Assembly (NCBI GenBank): GCA_025361565.1
Contig: JANYKN010000018.1
Span: forward strand, 163,424-227,423
Direction: 5' to 3'
Length of the DNA: 64,000 nucleotides
DNA from: Bacteroidota bacterium
GTDB lineage: Bacteria; Bacteroidota; Bacteroidia; Bacteroidales; NBLH01
A program made the translations under genes and the position numbers. Numbering within the stretch: position 1 is the stretch's first letter; every line of letters starts with the position of its first letter. The notes beneath the pieces are model-generated. The model had not been told where the DNA came from, made no database searches, and was given only the letters and a program-made list of their open reading frames with translations. Of the stretch, positions 8,788-18,262 are shown piece after piece.

Positions 8788-11631
8788 ATGAGAATATTTA
8801 AATTTATTTTACAAATATTTGTTATAGTGATTGTTGCAACTGCAATGAAGGCGCAATCCAATTTTGGTTTTGACCAACTTCCTGTCCAAAATTATGGAAG
8901 GAACGATTATAAATCGGGCAATCAAAACTGGAGCATTGCACAGGACAAAAATGGAATTATTTATTCGGGCAACAACAACGGACTTTTGGTGTTTAACGGC
9001 AACACATGGAAACTTTGCACACTTCCAAACCAAACAACCGTGCGATCGGTAGCCACGGATCAAAACGGAAGGATATATGTTGGCTCTTTTGAAGAGTTTG
9101 GCTATTTTGAACCCGACGAATTTGGAGTGCTTCATTATGTATCTTTATCGGCTCTGCTAAAAAACTACGATTTCCATAACGAAGAAATCTGGAAAATCAT
9201 CATCCATAAAAATGCAGTTTATTTTCAATCATTTCTGGTAGTTTTCGAATATAGCAACAACAAAATCAAAACATTATTACCGGGCGGCTTTGTTAATTGT
9301 TTTTCAAAAGTCGATGATCGGCTTATCCTTGCCGTTAATACCAAGGGTTTAATAGAACTTGATGGTAGCCACTTCAAAACTGTTTGTGAAAACTCTTTTT
9401 TCAAAGCTGAAGCCATTGCTTCTGTTCTTCCATTTGACAATAACAATTGGTTAATTGCCAGCTCGCAAAAAGGCGTTTATCTATACAACCAAAAGAATGG
9501 ATTAACTAAATGGAAAACTGATTTACAGCTTTCTTTCGAACATGATCAGGTAAACAGGGGATTGGCTACAAATGATGGTAAAATTGTTCTTGGCACTATT
9601 TTAAATGGGGTTTATATATTAACAAAACAAGGCACACTGCTTCAGCACATCAACAAACAAAATGGGCTGCAAAACAATACTGTGCTAGATTTATTCAACG
9701 ATATCCATGGCGATGTTTGGGTAGGCCTTGACCGGGGAATCGACTTATTAATCCTTAATTCGGATATTTCTTTTTACTATGATTTCTCGGGAAAAATTGG
9801 TTCTGTTTATGCCGTTCAAATAAAGAACAACAATTTATATATTGGCACCAATCAGGGTCTTTATTATAGCTCTTTGCCAAACAATATGGATAAACCCTAC
9901 TTGCCCAACTTTAATCTAATCAATAATTCGCAAGGCCAGGTCTGGAATATTTTTGATGCCGGCAATCAACTTTTATGTGGTCACAACAAAGGAACTTTTG
10001 AAGTTGACAATGAACAATTTAATAATATTTCAGATGTTTCTGGTGGACTTTCGTATGAGACATTTAGTTATAAAAACAAGGAATATCTATTGGGCTGCAC
10101 TTATACAAAACTGGTTCTTTACGAGAAAAATGGCGGCAAGTGGCGGTTCAGAAATACGATTGAAGATTTTATGCACCCGATTAAACAAATTAAAATTGAC
10201 TATTTGGGCAATATTTGGGCCAGCCATTTTGTAAAAGGACTCTTCCGGCTAAACCTCGATGATTCATTAAAAAGGATTGAACATTTGGTTTTTTATGGTA
10301 CAAAAAAAGGATTCAATTCTGATTACCAAATTATGGTAACAAGGCTGCAAAACAGAATTGTGTTTATAAATGATGGAAAATTGTTCACATACAACGATTT
10401 GCTTGATTCGATTATTCCATTTACTACCTTGGAAAAGCAATTAGGCATGAAACTCAGGATTAAATATATTACCCAGGCCAATGCCAATAGTTCCTGGATT
10501 ATTTCCGATCAAGGAATTTTAAACCTGAGCATGGAAAAAGATACATGGAAACTCAAAAAATTATATCCATCCGATCTTTTTTACGATAAAGTGATTTCCG
10601 GTCAGGAATTCATTCTCCCTCTTGCCGGTGGCAACGCTATATTGGCACTTGACAACGGACTGGCTTATATTAAATCGGATACGATTGCAAATAAAGATTC
10701 GATTTTAAGTAAACCTTTATTTACAAGCATAATTTCAACTGGAGAATCAGAAATTCAATTGACCTTAAAGCAAAGCAATGGCAATAATGTCCCTACTTTA
10801 TCTTATTGGAACAATAATATGATTTTCCATTATTCATTTCCCTATTTTCGAAGTTCCAGTTATTTTTTGGCACAGCTGCAAGGCCTTGACAACAAATGGA
10901 TCAAAACCGAAAGGCCCGAATATGAATACGACAGGCTTCCGCCGGGAAATTATACTTTTATACTAAAAGCTGTAAATGCAAATGGAATAGTGTCGGAGCC
11001 CATTCAATGGTCATTTCATATAAAATCTCCGTGGTATTTGACCAAACTGGCCAAAGTTTTTTATTTGGCAATAGTAGTTGCTTTGATGCTGCTAATCCGC
11101 TATTATTACAGAAAAAGGTTAAAACAACAGACCAGAAAATTGAAAATTGAAAAAGAGAGAGAATTAATAAAAGTGAGGAATGAAAAGCTGGAAGCTGAAA
11201 TCATGCACAAAAGCAAAGATTTGGCCAACACCACTTTTTCGATAATCAAAAAAAACGAAATGCTTTTGGAAATTCGCAAAATGCTCATGTATCAGCGAAG
11301 ACAAAGCACTACCAGTCAATTTCCAAAACAGACCGGACTGATTAGGCTTTTGGACAAAAACATTTCGAACGAAGATGACTGGAAAATATTTGAAAACAAT
11401 TTTGAACAAGCGCACGAAGAATTTTTGAAAAGGATTAGGGAGAAATTTCCGGAACTCACGCCCAGTGATTTAAAGCTTTGTGCATACTTAAGGATGAACC
11501 TTTCCTCAAAAAAAATAGCGCTTTTATTGGGCATCACTATCCGTGGCGTAGAAAATCATCGATATAGGTTACGCAAAAAAATGGGGCTCGAACACGATTC
11601 CAACCTGATTGATTATTTAATGAAATTCTAA
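8788..11631 (+). CDS. two-component-propeller / Y_Y_Y / LuxR-tail transcriptional regulator
   Basis: A 947-aa membrane sensor-regulator. Order: signal/anchor (1-24, ...MKAQSN); a long region of Reg_prop-like propeller repeats (~25-640; IWASHFVKGLFRL and VWVGLDRGIDLL are typical blades); a Y_Y_Y domain (~690-745, LPPGNYTFILKAVNANG); one TM helix (~755-775); a coiled coil (~775-835); and a LuxR-type helix-turn-helix at the end (LTPSDLKLCAYLRMNLSSK, then IRGVENHRYRLRKKMGL). Unlike a full HTCS it has no kinase or receiver domain, so ligand binding would be coupled directly to DNA binding. It precedes susC on the same strand, which suggests that it controls the glucan locus. Confidence 0.88.
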   Translation: MRIFKFILQIFVIVIVATAMKAQSNFGFDQLPVQNYGRNDYKSGNQNWSIAQDKNGIIYSGNNNGLLVFNGNTWKLCTLPNQTTVRSVATDQNGRIYVGSFEEFGYFEPDEFGVLHYVSLSALLKNYDFHNEEIWKIIIHKNAVYFQSFLVVFEYSNNKIKTLLPGGFVNCFSKVDDRLILAVNTKGLIELDGSHFKTVCENSFFKAEAIASVLPFDNNNWLIASSQKGVYLYNQKNGLTKWKTDLQLSFEHDQVNRGLATNDGKIVLGTILNGVYILTKQGTLLQHINKQNGLQNNTVLDLFNDIHGDVWVGLDRGIDLLILNSDISFYYDFSGKIGSVYAVQIKNNNLYIGTNQGLYYSSLPNNMDKPYLPNFNLINNSQGQVWNIFDAGNQLLCGHNKGTFEVDNEQFNNISDVSGGLSYETFSYKNKEYLLGCTYTKLVLYEKNGGKWRFRNTIEDFMHPIKQIKIDYLGNIWASHFVKGLFRLNLDDSLKRIEHLVFYGTKKGFNSDYQIMVTRLQNRIVFINDGKLFTYNDLLDSIIPFTTLEKQLGMKLRIKYITQANANSSWIISDQGILNLSMEKDTWKLKKLYPSDLFYDKVISGQEFILPLAGGNAILALDNGLAYIKSDTIANKDSILSKPLFTSIISTGESEIQLTLKQSNGNNVPTLSYWNNNMIFHYSFPYFRSSSYFLAQLQGLDNKWIKTERPEYEYDRLPPGNYTFILKAVNANGIVSEPIQWSFHIKSPWYLTKLAKVFYLAIVVALMLLIRYYYRKRLKQQTRKLKIEKERELIKVRNEKLEAEIMHKSKDLANTTFSIIKKNEMLLEIRKMLMYQRRQSTTSQFPKQTGLIRLLDKNISNEDDWKIFENNFEQAHEEFLKRIREKFPELTPSDLKLCAYLRMNLSSKKIALLLGITIRGVENHRYRLRKKMGLEHDSNLIDYLMKF

Positions 11632-11734
11632 GTAGAATAAAATTATCAAAATCACCGCTAGCCAAAGCGCCTGAGCTAATTTTTCAGCTTTGCTTAGCGA
11701 GGCTTGTTTGTACCAACAAAAGCTAAATTGTTGA

Positions 11735-11821
11735 AAAAGGCGAAACCTTTAAAAAAGGTTTCGCCTTTAGATGATTGCCAGCTAAAGTATCCTTTCAATT
11801 TTATCCTTTTATCATTCCAAC
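11735..11821. repeat. duplicated hairpin element, copy 1
   Basis: An ~86-base unit opening with a strong hairpin (GGCGAAACCTTT / AAAGGTTTCGCC, 11739-11767) and continuing to ATCATTCCAAC. It is nearly identical to 13127-13212. The hairpin could terminate the regulator transcript. The RAYT element begins at its last base. Confidence 0.75.
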
Positions 11822-12473
11822 CCCCGCTGCCGCACGAGTCCTCTCGTGTGGCTATGTAGAAAAGAAAGCCTATATTTGTTCCATGAGCAGAAATTATAAA
11901 TTCCATAACCCGGAAGGAGTCTATTTTGTGAGCTTTGCAGTAGTTGAATGGTTAGATGTTTTTACCAGGAACGAATATAAGAAAATCCTTATTGACAGTA
12001 TTCACTTTTGTCAGAAGGAAAAAGGCATGGAAGTTTTTGCATGGTGTATAATGACAAACCATATGCATTTGATTTTCCGCAGTAATAATGGGCAGAAACC
12101 TGAATTGTTATTAGGTGATTTTAAGAGATTTACAAGCAAGGCAATAGTAAATGAGATAAAAGAGAACCCCAGGGAGAGTCGAAAAGAGTGGTTGTTGGAA
12201 CAATTCATAAAAGCAGGTGCAGAATCATCAAATGTAAAACAATATCAATTTTGGAGACATGACAATAAACCTATTGAATTATGGAGCAACAAGGTGATTT
12301 TTGAGAAAATAAATTATATACATAGTAATCCGGTTGAAGAAGGTTTGGTTTATAATCCACAAGATTATGTTTATAGTAGTGCAAGAGATTATGCAGGGGA
12401 AAAGGGGCTGATAAATGATGTGATTGTAGTTAGATAGTGATTGCCACACGATACAATCGTGCGGCAGCGGGGG
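11821..12473 (+). mobile_element. RAYT element bounded by inverted REP hairpins
   Basis: Left end 11821-11852 and right end 12443-12473 are inverted copies of a GC-rich REP: both begin CCCCCGCTGCCGCACGA and finish TCGTGTGGC when read inward. Each end folds on itself (GCCGCACGA / TCGTGTGGC). A Y1-transposase gene lies between. This is the standard arrangement of a REP-associated tyrosine transposase and its own REP sequences. No target-site duplication is expected for HUH transposition and none is seen. Confidence 0.85.
11883..12437 (+). CDS. REP-associated tyrosine transposase (RAYT, Y1_Tnp)
   Basis: A 184-aa HUH-superfamily single-strand transposase. Residues ~1-130 form the Y1_Tnp domain: opening strand VYFVSFAVVEW, the His-hydrophobe-His metal site in MTNHMHLIF, and the closing INYIHSNPVEEGLV block typical of RAYTs. 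The catalytic Tyr should lie in the helix near KQYQFWRHDN, but I cannot fix it without an alignment. The ATG at 11883 is chosen; a longer in-frame reading back to 11775 would cross the left REP and is not credible. It appears intact, so it may still be active. Codon use matches the neighbours, so it is not obviously foreign. Confidence 0.88.
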   Translation: MSRNYKFHNPEGVYFVSFAVVEWLDVFTRNEYKKILIDSIHFCQKEKGMEVFAWCIMTNHMHLIFRSNNGQKPELLLGDFKRFTSKAIVNEIKENPRESRKEWLLEQFIKAGAESSNVKQYQFWRHDNKPIELWSNKVIFEKINYIHSNPVEEGLVYNPQDYVYSSARDYAGEKGLINDVIVVR

Positions 12474-12543
12474 AGTTAAATTCCAATAAGTCTTTAGTAT
12501 ATTGGTATCATGGGAAAATTAAATCAATTTAAAAAATAAAAAA

Positions 12544-12876
12544 ATGAAAAGACTATTTCAATATATTTTAGGGGTTGTTGCAATAATTGGTGTCAGTATT
12601 ATATTATTTCGGTCTTATAAAGCAGGATTGAATTTCTGTAATTATGAAATGAATGGAAGAATTGATAGCATCAAAATTGAAGAAAAAGGTTATTATTCTA
12701 TTAGTATCAATAATGAATGGTATTATATCGGACCTTATGCTCTATATGAAGTATATAAGATATCAATTGGAGATTCAATATCAAAAAAGAAAGACTGCTA
12801 TAAAGTTTATTTGAAAAGGAATGGATTAACTTATGATTTGAGTATTGATGGAAAATTACCATGTAATTGCAATTGA
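12544..12876 (+). CDS. small single-TM protein of unknown function
   Basis: 110 residues: a Lys-Arg start and one hydrophobic helix (~4-24, YILGVVAIIGVSIILF), then a Tyr-rich beta-looking domain (KGYYSISINNEWYYIGPYALYEVYKISIGDSI) ending in KLPCNCN. Three or four cysteines (CNY, DCY, CNCN) could form disulfides outside the membrane. Proteins of this pattern occur as scattered single genes in Bacteroidota; I do not know a function. It sits between the RAYT element and the second hairpin repeat. Confidence 0.55.
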   Translation: MKRLFQYILGVVAIIGVSIILFRSYKAGLNFCNYEMNGRIDSIKIEEKGYYSISINNEWYYIGPYALYEVYKISIGDSISKKKDCYKVYLKRNGLTYDLSIDGKLPCNCN

Positions 12877-13044
12877 AATCCCCACTGATCAAAGATGAAA
12901 AATTACCTCAGGCACACTCGACATTACGTACCTCTATGTAGCAATAAACAAAAGCTTCCATTAAATTGAGCCTTTTAGTTTTAAACAAAGAAAGTTCTCC
13001 GGTTGGTATTGCGGATGTAATTCTATCAAACCAATCCAACACCC

Positions 13045-13073
13045 AAAAAACCTGGCCACAAGCCGGGTTTTTT
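13045..13073. terminator. bidirectional terminator-like hairpin
   Basis: AAAAAACCTGGC (13045-13056), a CACAA loop, and GCCGGGTTTTTT (13062-13073): a GC stem with A-tract and T-tract on either side. It is 170 bases after the small membrane-protein gene, and no other gene end is near. Confidence 0.6.
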
Positions 13074-13126
13074 GTTCTAAAAGAATGGCTTTTCGGGTAT
13101 CAATCAAAGGGGAGGTTAAGTTGCAG

Positions 13127-13212
13127 GAAAGACGAAACCTTTTAAAAAGGTTTCGCCTTTAGATGATTGCCAGCTAAAGTATCCTTTCAATTCTATCCCT
13201 TTATCATTCCAA
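13127..13212. repeat. duplicated hairpin element, copy 2
   Basis: Second copy of the unit at 11735-11821, differing at a few positions. After the shared ATCATTCCAAC end the sequence here continues ACCTAAAAGT, whereas copy 1 runs straight into the RAYT left REP. This shows the junction of the insertion. Confidence 0.75.
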
Positions 13213-13642
13213 CACCTAAAAGTAAAAGTCGCCCAGATTTAAAATTCTTAGGTGGAAGTTTGGAATACATAAAATCAACTTTTACAATTAATACAAAAAT
13301 CTACCAAGTAATTGTTAATTGTGAAACCGATTCTTGAAATTTAGATTGAAATATTTAAAATCCTGAAAACGTTTAAAGCGATATTTGTTTTTTTTCCTCA
13401 TTTATTATTGAAATATTTTAACACTTCACACAATTATAAATTATTATCTTTTAAATATTTACAAAATAGAAGTGAAGAAAAAGTGAGGTAAAAAATTACT
13501 ACATTTTAACATGGTGTAATTTTTATGTGGTTCAATTTTATGATATCATTTTAACAAGTTTTAACTTTCGATGGTAAAATAATATTATTAAAAAATAGCC
13601 CTGCAGGCTTATTATTTTCACAAAACCTAAATTCAATATAAT
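13213..13642. promoter_or_regulatory. susC upstream region
   Basis: 430 bases without a gene. It holds an inverted repeat AAATTAC (13493-13499) / GTAATTT (13516-13522) and a CACTTC/GAAGTG pair around 13425-13475. These are possible operator sites for the PUL regulator. No clear TAnnTTTG box was found, so the promoter position is open. Confidence 0.35.
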
Positions 13643-16600
13643 ATGAAACAAAAATTGTTAGAATTCAAGTTTAAACGTTTAGGTATTGCAATGGTATTTC
13701 TGTTGCTATCCTTAAACATTTTTTCACAAACAATAACAGGTATTGTTACTTCTGCCGAAGACGGCATGGGCCTTCCCGGGGTTAATGTTGCAATAAAGGG
13801 CAGCACAAACGGGTCAATGACAGATCTTGATGGAAAATACACTATTAATGTTAATAATCCTCAGGATATATTGGTTTTCAGTTTCGTAGGTATGGAAACA
13901 CAGGAAGTATTGGTTGGTAGCCAAACTGCTATTAATGTTGCCTTAAAGTCATCCGAACAATTTGTAAATGAAGTGGTAGTGGTAGGTTATGGTAAGTTAA
14001 ACGTAAAAGATTTAACTTCTTCTATTACTACCCTTAAATCCGGTGAAATTTCAGCAATCCCATCCGGACAAGCCATGCAAGCATTGCAAGGAAAGATTTC
14101 AGGTGTACAGGTAATTGGCAATGGAGCACCGGGTAATTCTCCAACTATCCGTATTAGAGGTCTCGGTTCATATGCTGACGCTGATCAAAATCCTTTGTTT
14201 GTAGTAGATGGCATGTTTTACGATAATATCGATTTTTTAAACCCGTCAGATATTGCTACAATTTCGGTATTAAAAGATGCCTCAGCCTCTGCAATTTATG
14301 GAGTGCGTGCTGCAAATGGAGTTGTTTTAATAGAAACCAAGTCAGGTACCTATAATCAAAAGTCTAAAATTACATATGATGGTTATTTTGGAACTCAAGT
14401 TGCCCAAAACGTTTTAAAAATGGCAAACGCCGAGCAGTTTACAACAATGGCCATGGAATCAGGTTCTGCCGCAGATATCAGTTTTATCGGAAATGCTATG
14501 CAGCGTTATGGCAGAAGCCGGATAAACCCAAATGTACCTGATGTAAATACAGATTGGTACAAAGAAATATTGCGCACTGCTCCCATTCAAAACCACAGTT
14601 TGTCTATTGATGGTGGCGGACAAAATGCAAGCTATTCAATTGGTGCAAGCTATTTTGCTCAAGAAGGCATACTTGCCATGAAAAATGATTATGAGCGTTT
14701 CAACCTCAGATCAAAATTAGATTATAAAGCTAATAATTGGCTTACCGTTGGAACAAACACCGTTTGGAGCAACGCTACAAAATATAGTGAACAAGCTTCT
14801 GCCTGGAACGAAGCTTATTTCGCAATTCCTATTATGCCGGTTTATGACGAATTGAATACCAATGCAACGCCCACAAAGTATTCCTCGGCTGAATATTTGG
14901 GATATAGGGATGGGAAAAACCCTTTTCCTACGATGGATTTCAACGAAAATCGTCTTAAAATAATGAAATTGCTCACTACTTTTTATGCAAACATTGATAT
15001 AATCCCCAACAAGTTGTCTTTTAAAACTACCTATTCATATAGCCTTGAACAGCTTAACAATCGTATAGTTGGCCTACCTTATTTTGTAAGTCCAGTGCTC
15101 AAAAGAGATGATTCATATCTCTCAAAGTCATCAGCGCTTGGTACCCGCAACTATTGGGATAATGTACTGACTTATACCGACAAATTTGGGAAACACGATT
15201 TAACAGTGATGTTGGGAACCTCTTACAGAGACGAAGCTGGGGAGAATCTTTACGCAGCAGCAAATAAAATCGATTCACAGGATGAAAGACTTTGGTATAT
15301 TAATCAAGTTGGAGAAGCTAATGTTCTAACTTCAGGTGTTGGTGATGGAGGATATCGGGAATATGGTTTTTCATATTTCGGAAGGGTGTCTTACAACTAT
15401 GATAATAAATATTTGGTTTATGGAACTTTAAGAGCCGATGGAACCTCAAAATACCAGGAGAAATGGGGATACTTCCCATCAGTAGGTGTTGGTTGGGTAA
15501 TTTCGGAAGAGAGTTTCCTTAAAAATATAAGCCAGATTAACTTTTTAAAATTACGTGCCTCATGGGGAAGACTTGGTAACGACAAAGTAGATGCCAGTGA
15601 TGGTGCAACAACCACTACTGCTGTAAATACTGCAATTAATGGTCAACTAGTTTCAGGAGCAGTTACTACAAGTACTTTCACCTGGCTTGGTTGGGAAGTA
15701 ATTGAAGAATCCAATTTTGGTATTACCTCAAAATTGATTAATAGCCATTTGTCTGTTGATGCAGATTATTATATACGTGATACAAAAAATGCAGTAATCC
15801 CAATCCAATATCCATTTGGATTAGGCAGTACAAGGAAAAACGCTGGTCAAATCAGAAATTCAGGTTTCGAACTTGCTTTGAACTGGAACAATAATATTAC
15901 AAATGACCTTTCTTATAATGTTGGTTTAAATTTATCTACACTTAAAAATGAGGTTCGCGATCTTTATGGACAACCTTATATTGATGGTGGTAGCGCCGAA
16001 TTCCGTCAACGGTCAATTGTTGGGGATCCGCTTATGGCATTTTATGGATTAGAAGTAGCTGGAGTTTATCAGAATGATGCAGAAATTGCTGCAGATCCTG
16101 TTGCTGTTGCAAATGATCTTGTTCCCGGAGATTTCAAATATAAAGACCAGGATAATAACGGTATTATTGATGGTAGCGATAGGGTTGTGCTGGGTTCCTA
16201 TTTCCCTTCATTTACTTATGGTTTTAATTTGGGCGTTAACTGGAAAAACTTTGAATTTTCGGCCAATTTAATGGGCCAAAAAGGAAATAAAATCCTTAAC
16301 CGCAAACGTGGTGAAATGATTTGGACAAACGATGGAAATTTGGACGCAGATCTTGCCATTAACCGTTGGCATGGTGAGGGTACATCAAATTCTTATCCAT
16401 CATCGGCAGGTTTACGAAAAGGCTGGAACCAAAAAATGAGCTCCTATTTTGTTGAGGATGGTTCTTTCTTCAGGATTCAAAATGTTCAGTTAGCCTATAA
16501 TATTAAAGGCAAAAAAATGTTTGGTGCCCCAATACCGGCAATAAGAATTTCAATGACAGCTGCCAGACCATTAACCTTATTCAAATATAATGGTTTCAAT

Positions 16601-16681
16601 CCTGAAATTGCAAATGGTATAGATACACAAACCTATCCAATTCCGGCAGTTTATACCTTTGGGCTAAATGTTAGTTTTTAA
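13643..16681 (+). CDS. SusC/RagA TonB-linked outer-membrane glycan importer
   Basis: A 1012-aa outer-membrane barrel that imports oligosaccharide with SusD as lid. Order: signal peptide (1-29, ...NIFSQ); CarboxypepD_reg-like domain (~31-115, GLPGVNVAIKGSTNGSMTDLDGKY); TonB-box/linker (NEVVVVGYG ~115); plug (~120-235, IRIRGLGS, PLFVVDGMFYDN, ILKDASASAIYGVRAANGVVLIETK-type block); 22-strand barrel to the C-terminal Phe (FGLNVSF). Length is typical. It is followed after 11 bases by susD, giving the classic pair and marking the start of the PUL transport operon. Confidence 0.95.
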   Translation: MKQKLLEFKFKRLGIAMVFLLLSLNIFSQTITGIVTSAEDGMGLPGVNVAIKGSTNGSMTDLDGKYTINVNNPQDILVFSFVGMETQEVLVGSQTAINVALKSSEQFVNEVVVVGYGKLNVKDLTSSITTLKSGEISAIPSGQAMQALQGKISGVQVIGNGAPGNSPTIRIRGLGSYADADQNPLFVVDGMFYDNIDFLNPSDIATISVLKDASASAIYGVRAANGVVLIETKSGTYNQKSKITYDGYFGTQVAQNVLKMANAEQFTTMAMESGSAADISFIGNAMQRYGRSRINPNVPDVNTDWYKEILRTAPIQNHSLSIDGGGQNASYSIGASYFAQEGILAMKNDYERFNLRSKLDYKANNWLTVGTNTVWSNATKYSEQASAWNEAYFAIPIMPVYDELNTNATPTKYSSAEYLGYRDGKNPFPTMDFNENRLKIMKLLTTFYANIDIIPNKLSFKTTYSYSLEQLNNRIVGLPYFVSPVLKRDDSYLSKSSALGTRNYWDNVLTYTDKFGKHDLTVMLGTSYRDEAGENLYAAANKIDSQDERLWYINQVGEANVLTSGVGDGGYREYGFSYFGRVSYNYDNKYLVYGTLRADGTSKYQEKWGYFPSVGVGWVISEESFLKNISQINFLKLRASWGRLGNDKVDASDGATTTTAVNTAINGQLVSGAVTTSTFTWLGWEVIEESNFGITSKLINSHLSVDADYYIRDTKNAVIPIQYPFGLGSTRKNAGQIRNSGFELALNWNNNITNDLSYNVGLNLSTLKNEVRDLYGQPYIDGGSAEFRQRSIVGDPLMAFYGLEVAGVYQNDAEIAADPVAVANDLVPGDFKYKDQDNNGIIDGSDRVVLGSYFPSFTYGFNLGVNWKNFEFSANLMGQKGNKILNRKRGEMIWTNDGNLDADLAINRWHGEGTSNSYPSSAGLRKGWNQKMSSYFVEDGSFFRIQNVQLAYNIKGKKMFGAPIPAIRISMTAARPLTLFKYNGFNPEIANGIDTQTYPIPAVYTFGLNVSF

Positions 16682-16692
16682 TTATCTAAAAT

Positions 16693-18234
16693 ATGATGAC
16701 TATGAAATTATTTAATTTCTCGATAAAAATAAATTTCCTGATGATTACTCTGCTGTTTATAGCAGCTTGTAACGAAAAATTGGATACTCCGCCTGAAAAT
16801 ACAAAATTTACAGGAGAAACAGATTACACAATTACCGACAATATGGTTTTGCCATTGCTCGGGGCCTATGCTGAATTCCAATCAAGGGGATGGGAAGATT
16901 TTCCAATGATTTCTGTCAGGGGAGATGATGTAAATGCAGGTGGCCTTGGTGATCAACAAGATTTTACCGAAGAGGATAAATTCAATTACAACAAAGATTA
17001 TTGGATGTTTAACTCGGTATGGCAAAATTTGTATGCTGATATTTTTAAAACAGAATCGTCTATGGAGCAAATATTAAAATACAAAGAATTTGCTGCCAAC
17101 CCAAGCACTGCTGATGAATATATAGCAGAAGCAAAAGTACTCCGCGCATTTTTGCTATTTCAAATATCTCGTGTTTGGGGTGCTGTATTTATTCCTACCA
17201 GTTCAGATCCTTCGGATTTGCTGGTTGCTAATTTAGCAACAAAAGATGAAGTAATGCAACACATCTCCGATCAAATGGACGAGGTTATTCCGTTGTTGAA
17301 GGATATGCATCCAAATGAACGTGTCGATATACCAGGCGGAGTAACCAAATATACAGCGCTTGCCATAAAAGCATTGGCCAATCTTGAATTAAAAAACTAC
17401 CAAGGGGTCGCCGATGCAACTTCTCAAATAATCAGCTCCGGTAAATTTAGCCTTGAACCTGATTTTTACGAACTTTTCAAAATTGCAGGTAAACTGAACA
17501 GTGAAAATTTGTTTGAGATGCAATTTTCAGACTTTGGAAAAGGTACAGGGGATAATATGATCTATCCTTTTGAATTCTTTGGTCCCCAAGGATGGACACC
17601 TGCAGTATCAGGCGCCACTGGTGGATGGGGATTTTATGAACCAAGTATTAAATGGATTAAATTTATGCTTGACAGGGGCGAAACTACCCGTTTACAAACA
17701 AGCGTGCTTTTCACCGACCGTGGAATAACAGAAATTGAAAGTGATCCAAATTACAGTACTTTGCCGGCATGGATTACCAATACAACACCTTCGGGCGATG
17801 TATTAAATGATTATGCCCGTGCCAAGTTTGCCAGTGGTAAACATTATCTTCCATCAGATCAACTTACTCCCGGAAGGACAGTATATGGCACTAATAAAAA
17901 TTTCACCTGCATTCGCTATGCTGAAATATTGTTGATGCATGCTGAAGCGCTAACACAAGGTGCTACTGGTTCAGGAATGACAGCGGATGAGGCTGTAAAT
18001 GCAGTTAGAGATAGGGCAGGTCTTGCTCCATTAACAGGTGTTACCAATGGACAGGTTATGGACGAAAAATTTGCCGAACTGGCAATGGAATGGGGCACTC
18101 GTTATTACGATATGATAAGATTAGGTAAATTTAGCGAGTTGAGTTACGATGGAAGAACATTTACTGAGGACAAAGCTTATCTTCCTTATCCACAGATTCA
18201 GGTAGATTTACTTCCTGCTTTGCAAAATAAATAG
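16693..18234 (+). CDS. SusD/RagB glycan-binding lipoprotein
   Basis: A 513-aa surface lipoprotein partnering SusC. The signal ends in a lipobox (LLFIAACNEKL, C26). TPR-type helices follow in the central region (AKVLRAFLLFQISRVWG is the signature segment ~residue 150), and the C-terminal RagB/SusD block is present (FTCIRYAEILLMHAEAL, AVNAVRDRAGLAPL, ELAMEWGTRYYDMIRLG). An ATG at 16702 is an equally good start. The SusD-type SGBP is the usual glycan specificity determinant together with SusC. Confidence 0.94.
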   Translation: MMTMKLFNFSIKINFLMITLLFIAACNEKLDTPPENTKFTGETDYTITDNMVLPLLGAYAEFQSRGWEDFPMISVRGDDVNAGGLGDQQDFTEEDKFNYNKDYWMFNSVWQNLYADIFKTESSMEQILKYKEFAANPSTADEYIAEAKVLRAFLLFQISRVWGAVFIPTSSDPSDLLVANLATKDEVMQHISDQMDEVIPLLKDMHPNERVDIPGGVTKYTALAIKALANLELKNYQGVADATSQIISSGKFSLEPDFYELFKIAGKLNSENLFEMQFSDFGKGTGDNMIYPFEFFGPQGWTPAVSGATGGWGFYEPSIKWIKFMLDRGETTRLQTSVLFTDRGITEIESDPNYSTLPAWITNTTPSGDVLNDYARAKFASGKHYLPSDQLTPGRTVYGTNKNFTCIRYAEILLMHAEALTQGATGSGMTADEAVNAVRDRAGLAPLTGVTNGQVMDEKFAELAMEWGTRYYDMIRLGKFSELSYDGRTFTEDKAYLPYPQIQVDLLPALQNK

Positions 18235-18262
18235 CACTAATTAACTATTTAAAAACAATTTT

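Noticed and set aside
12961..13040. tRNA-like sequence around GTTCTCCGGTTGG
   Set aside because: Only short fragments resemble tRNA arms; no full cloverleaf or anticodon stem can be drawn.
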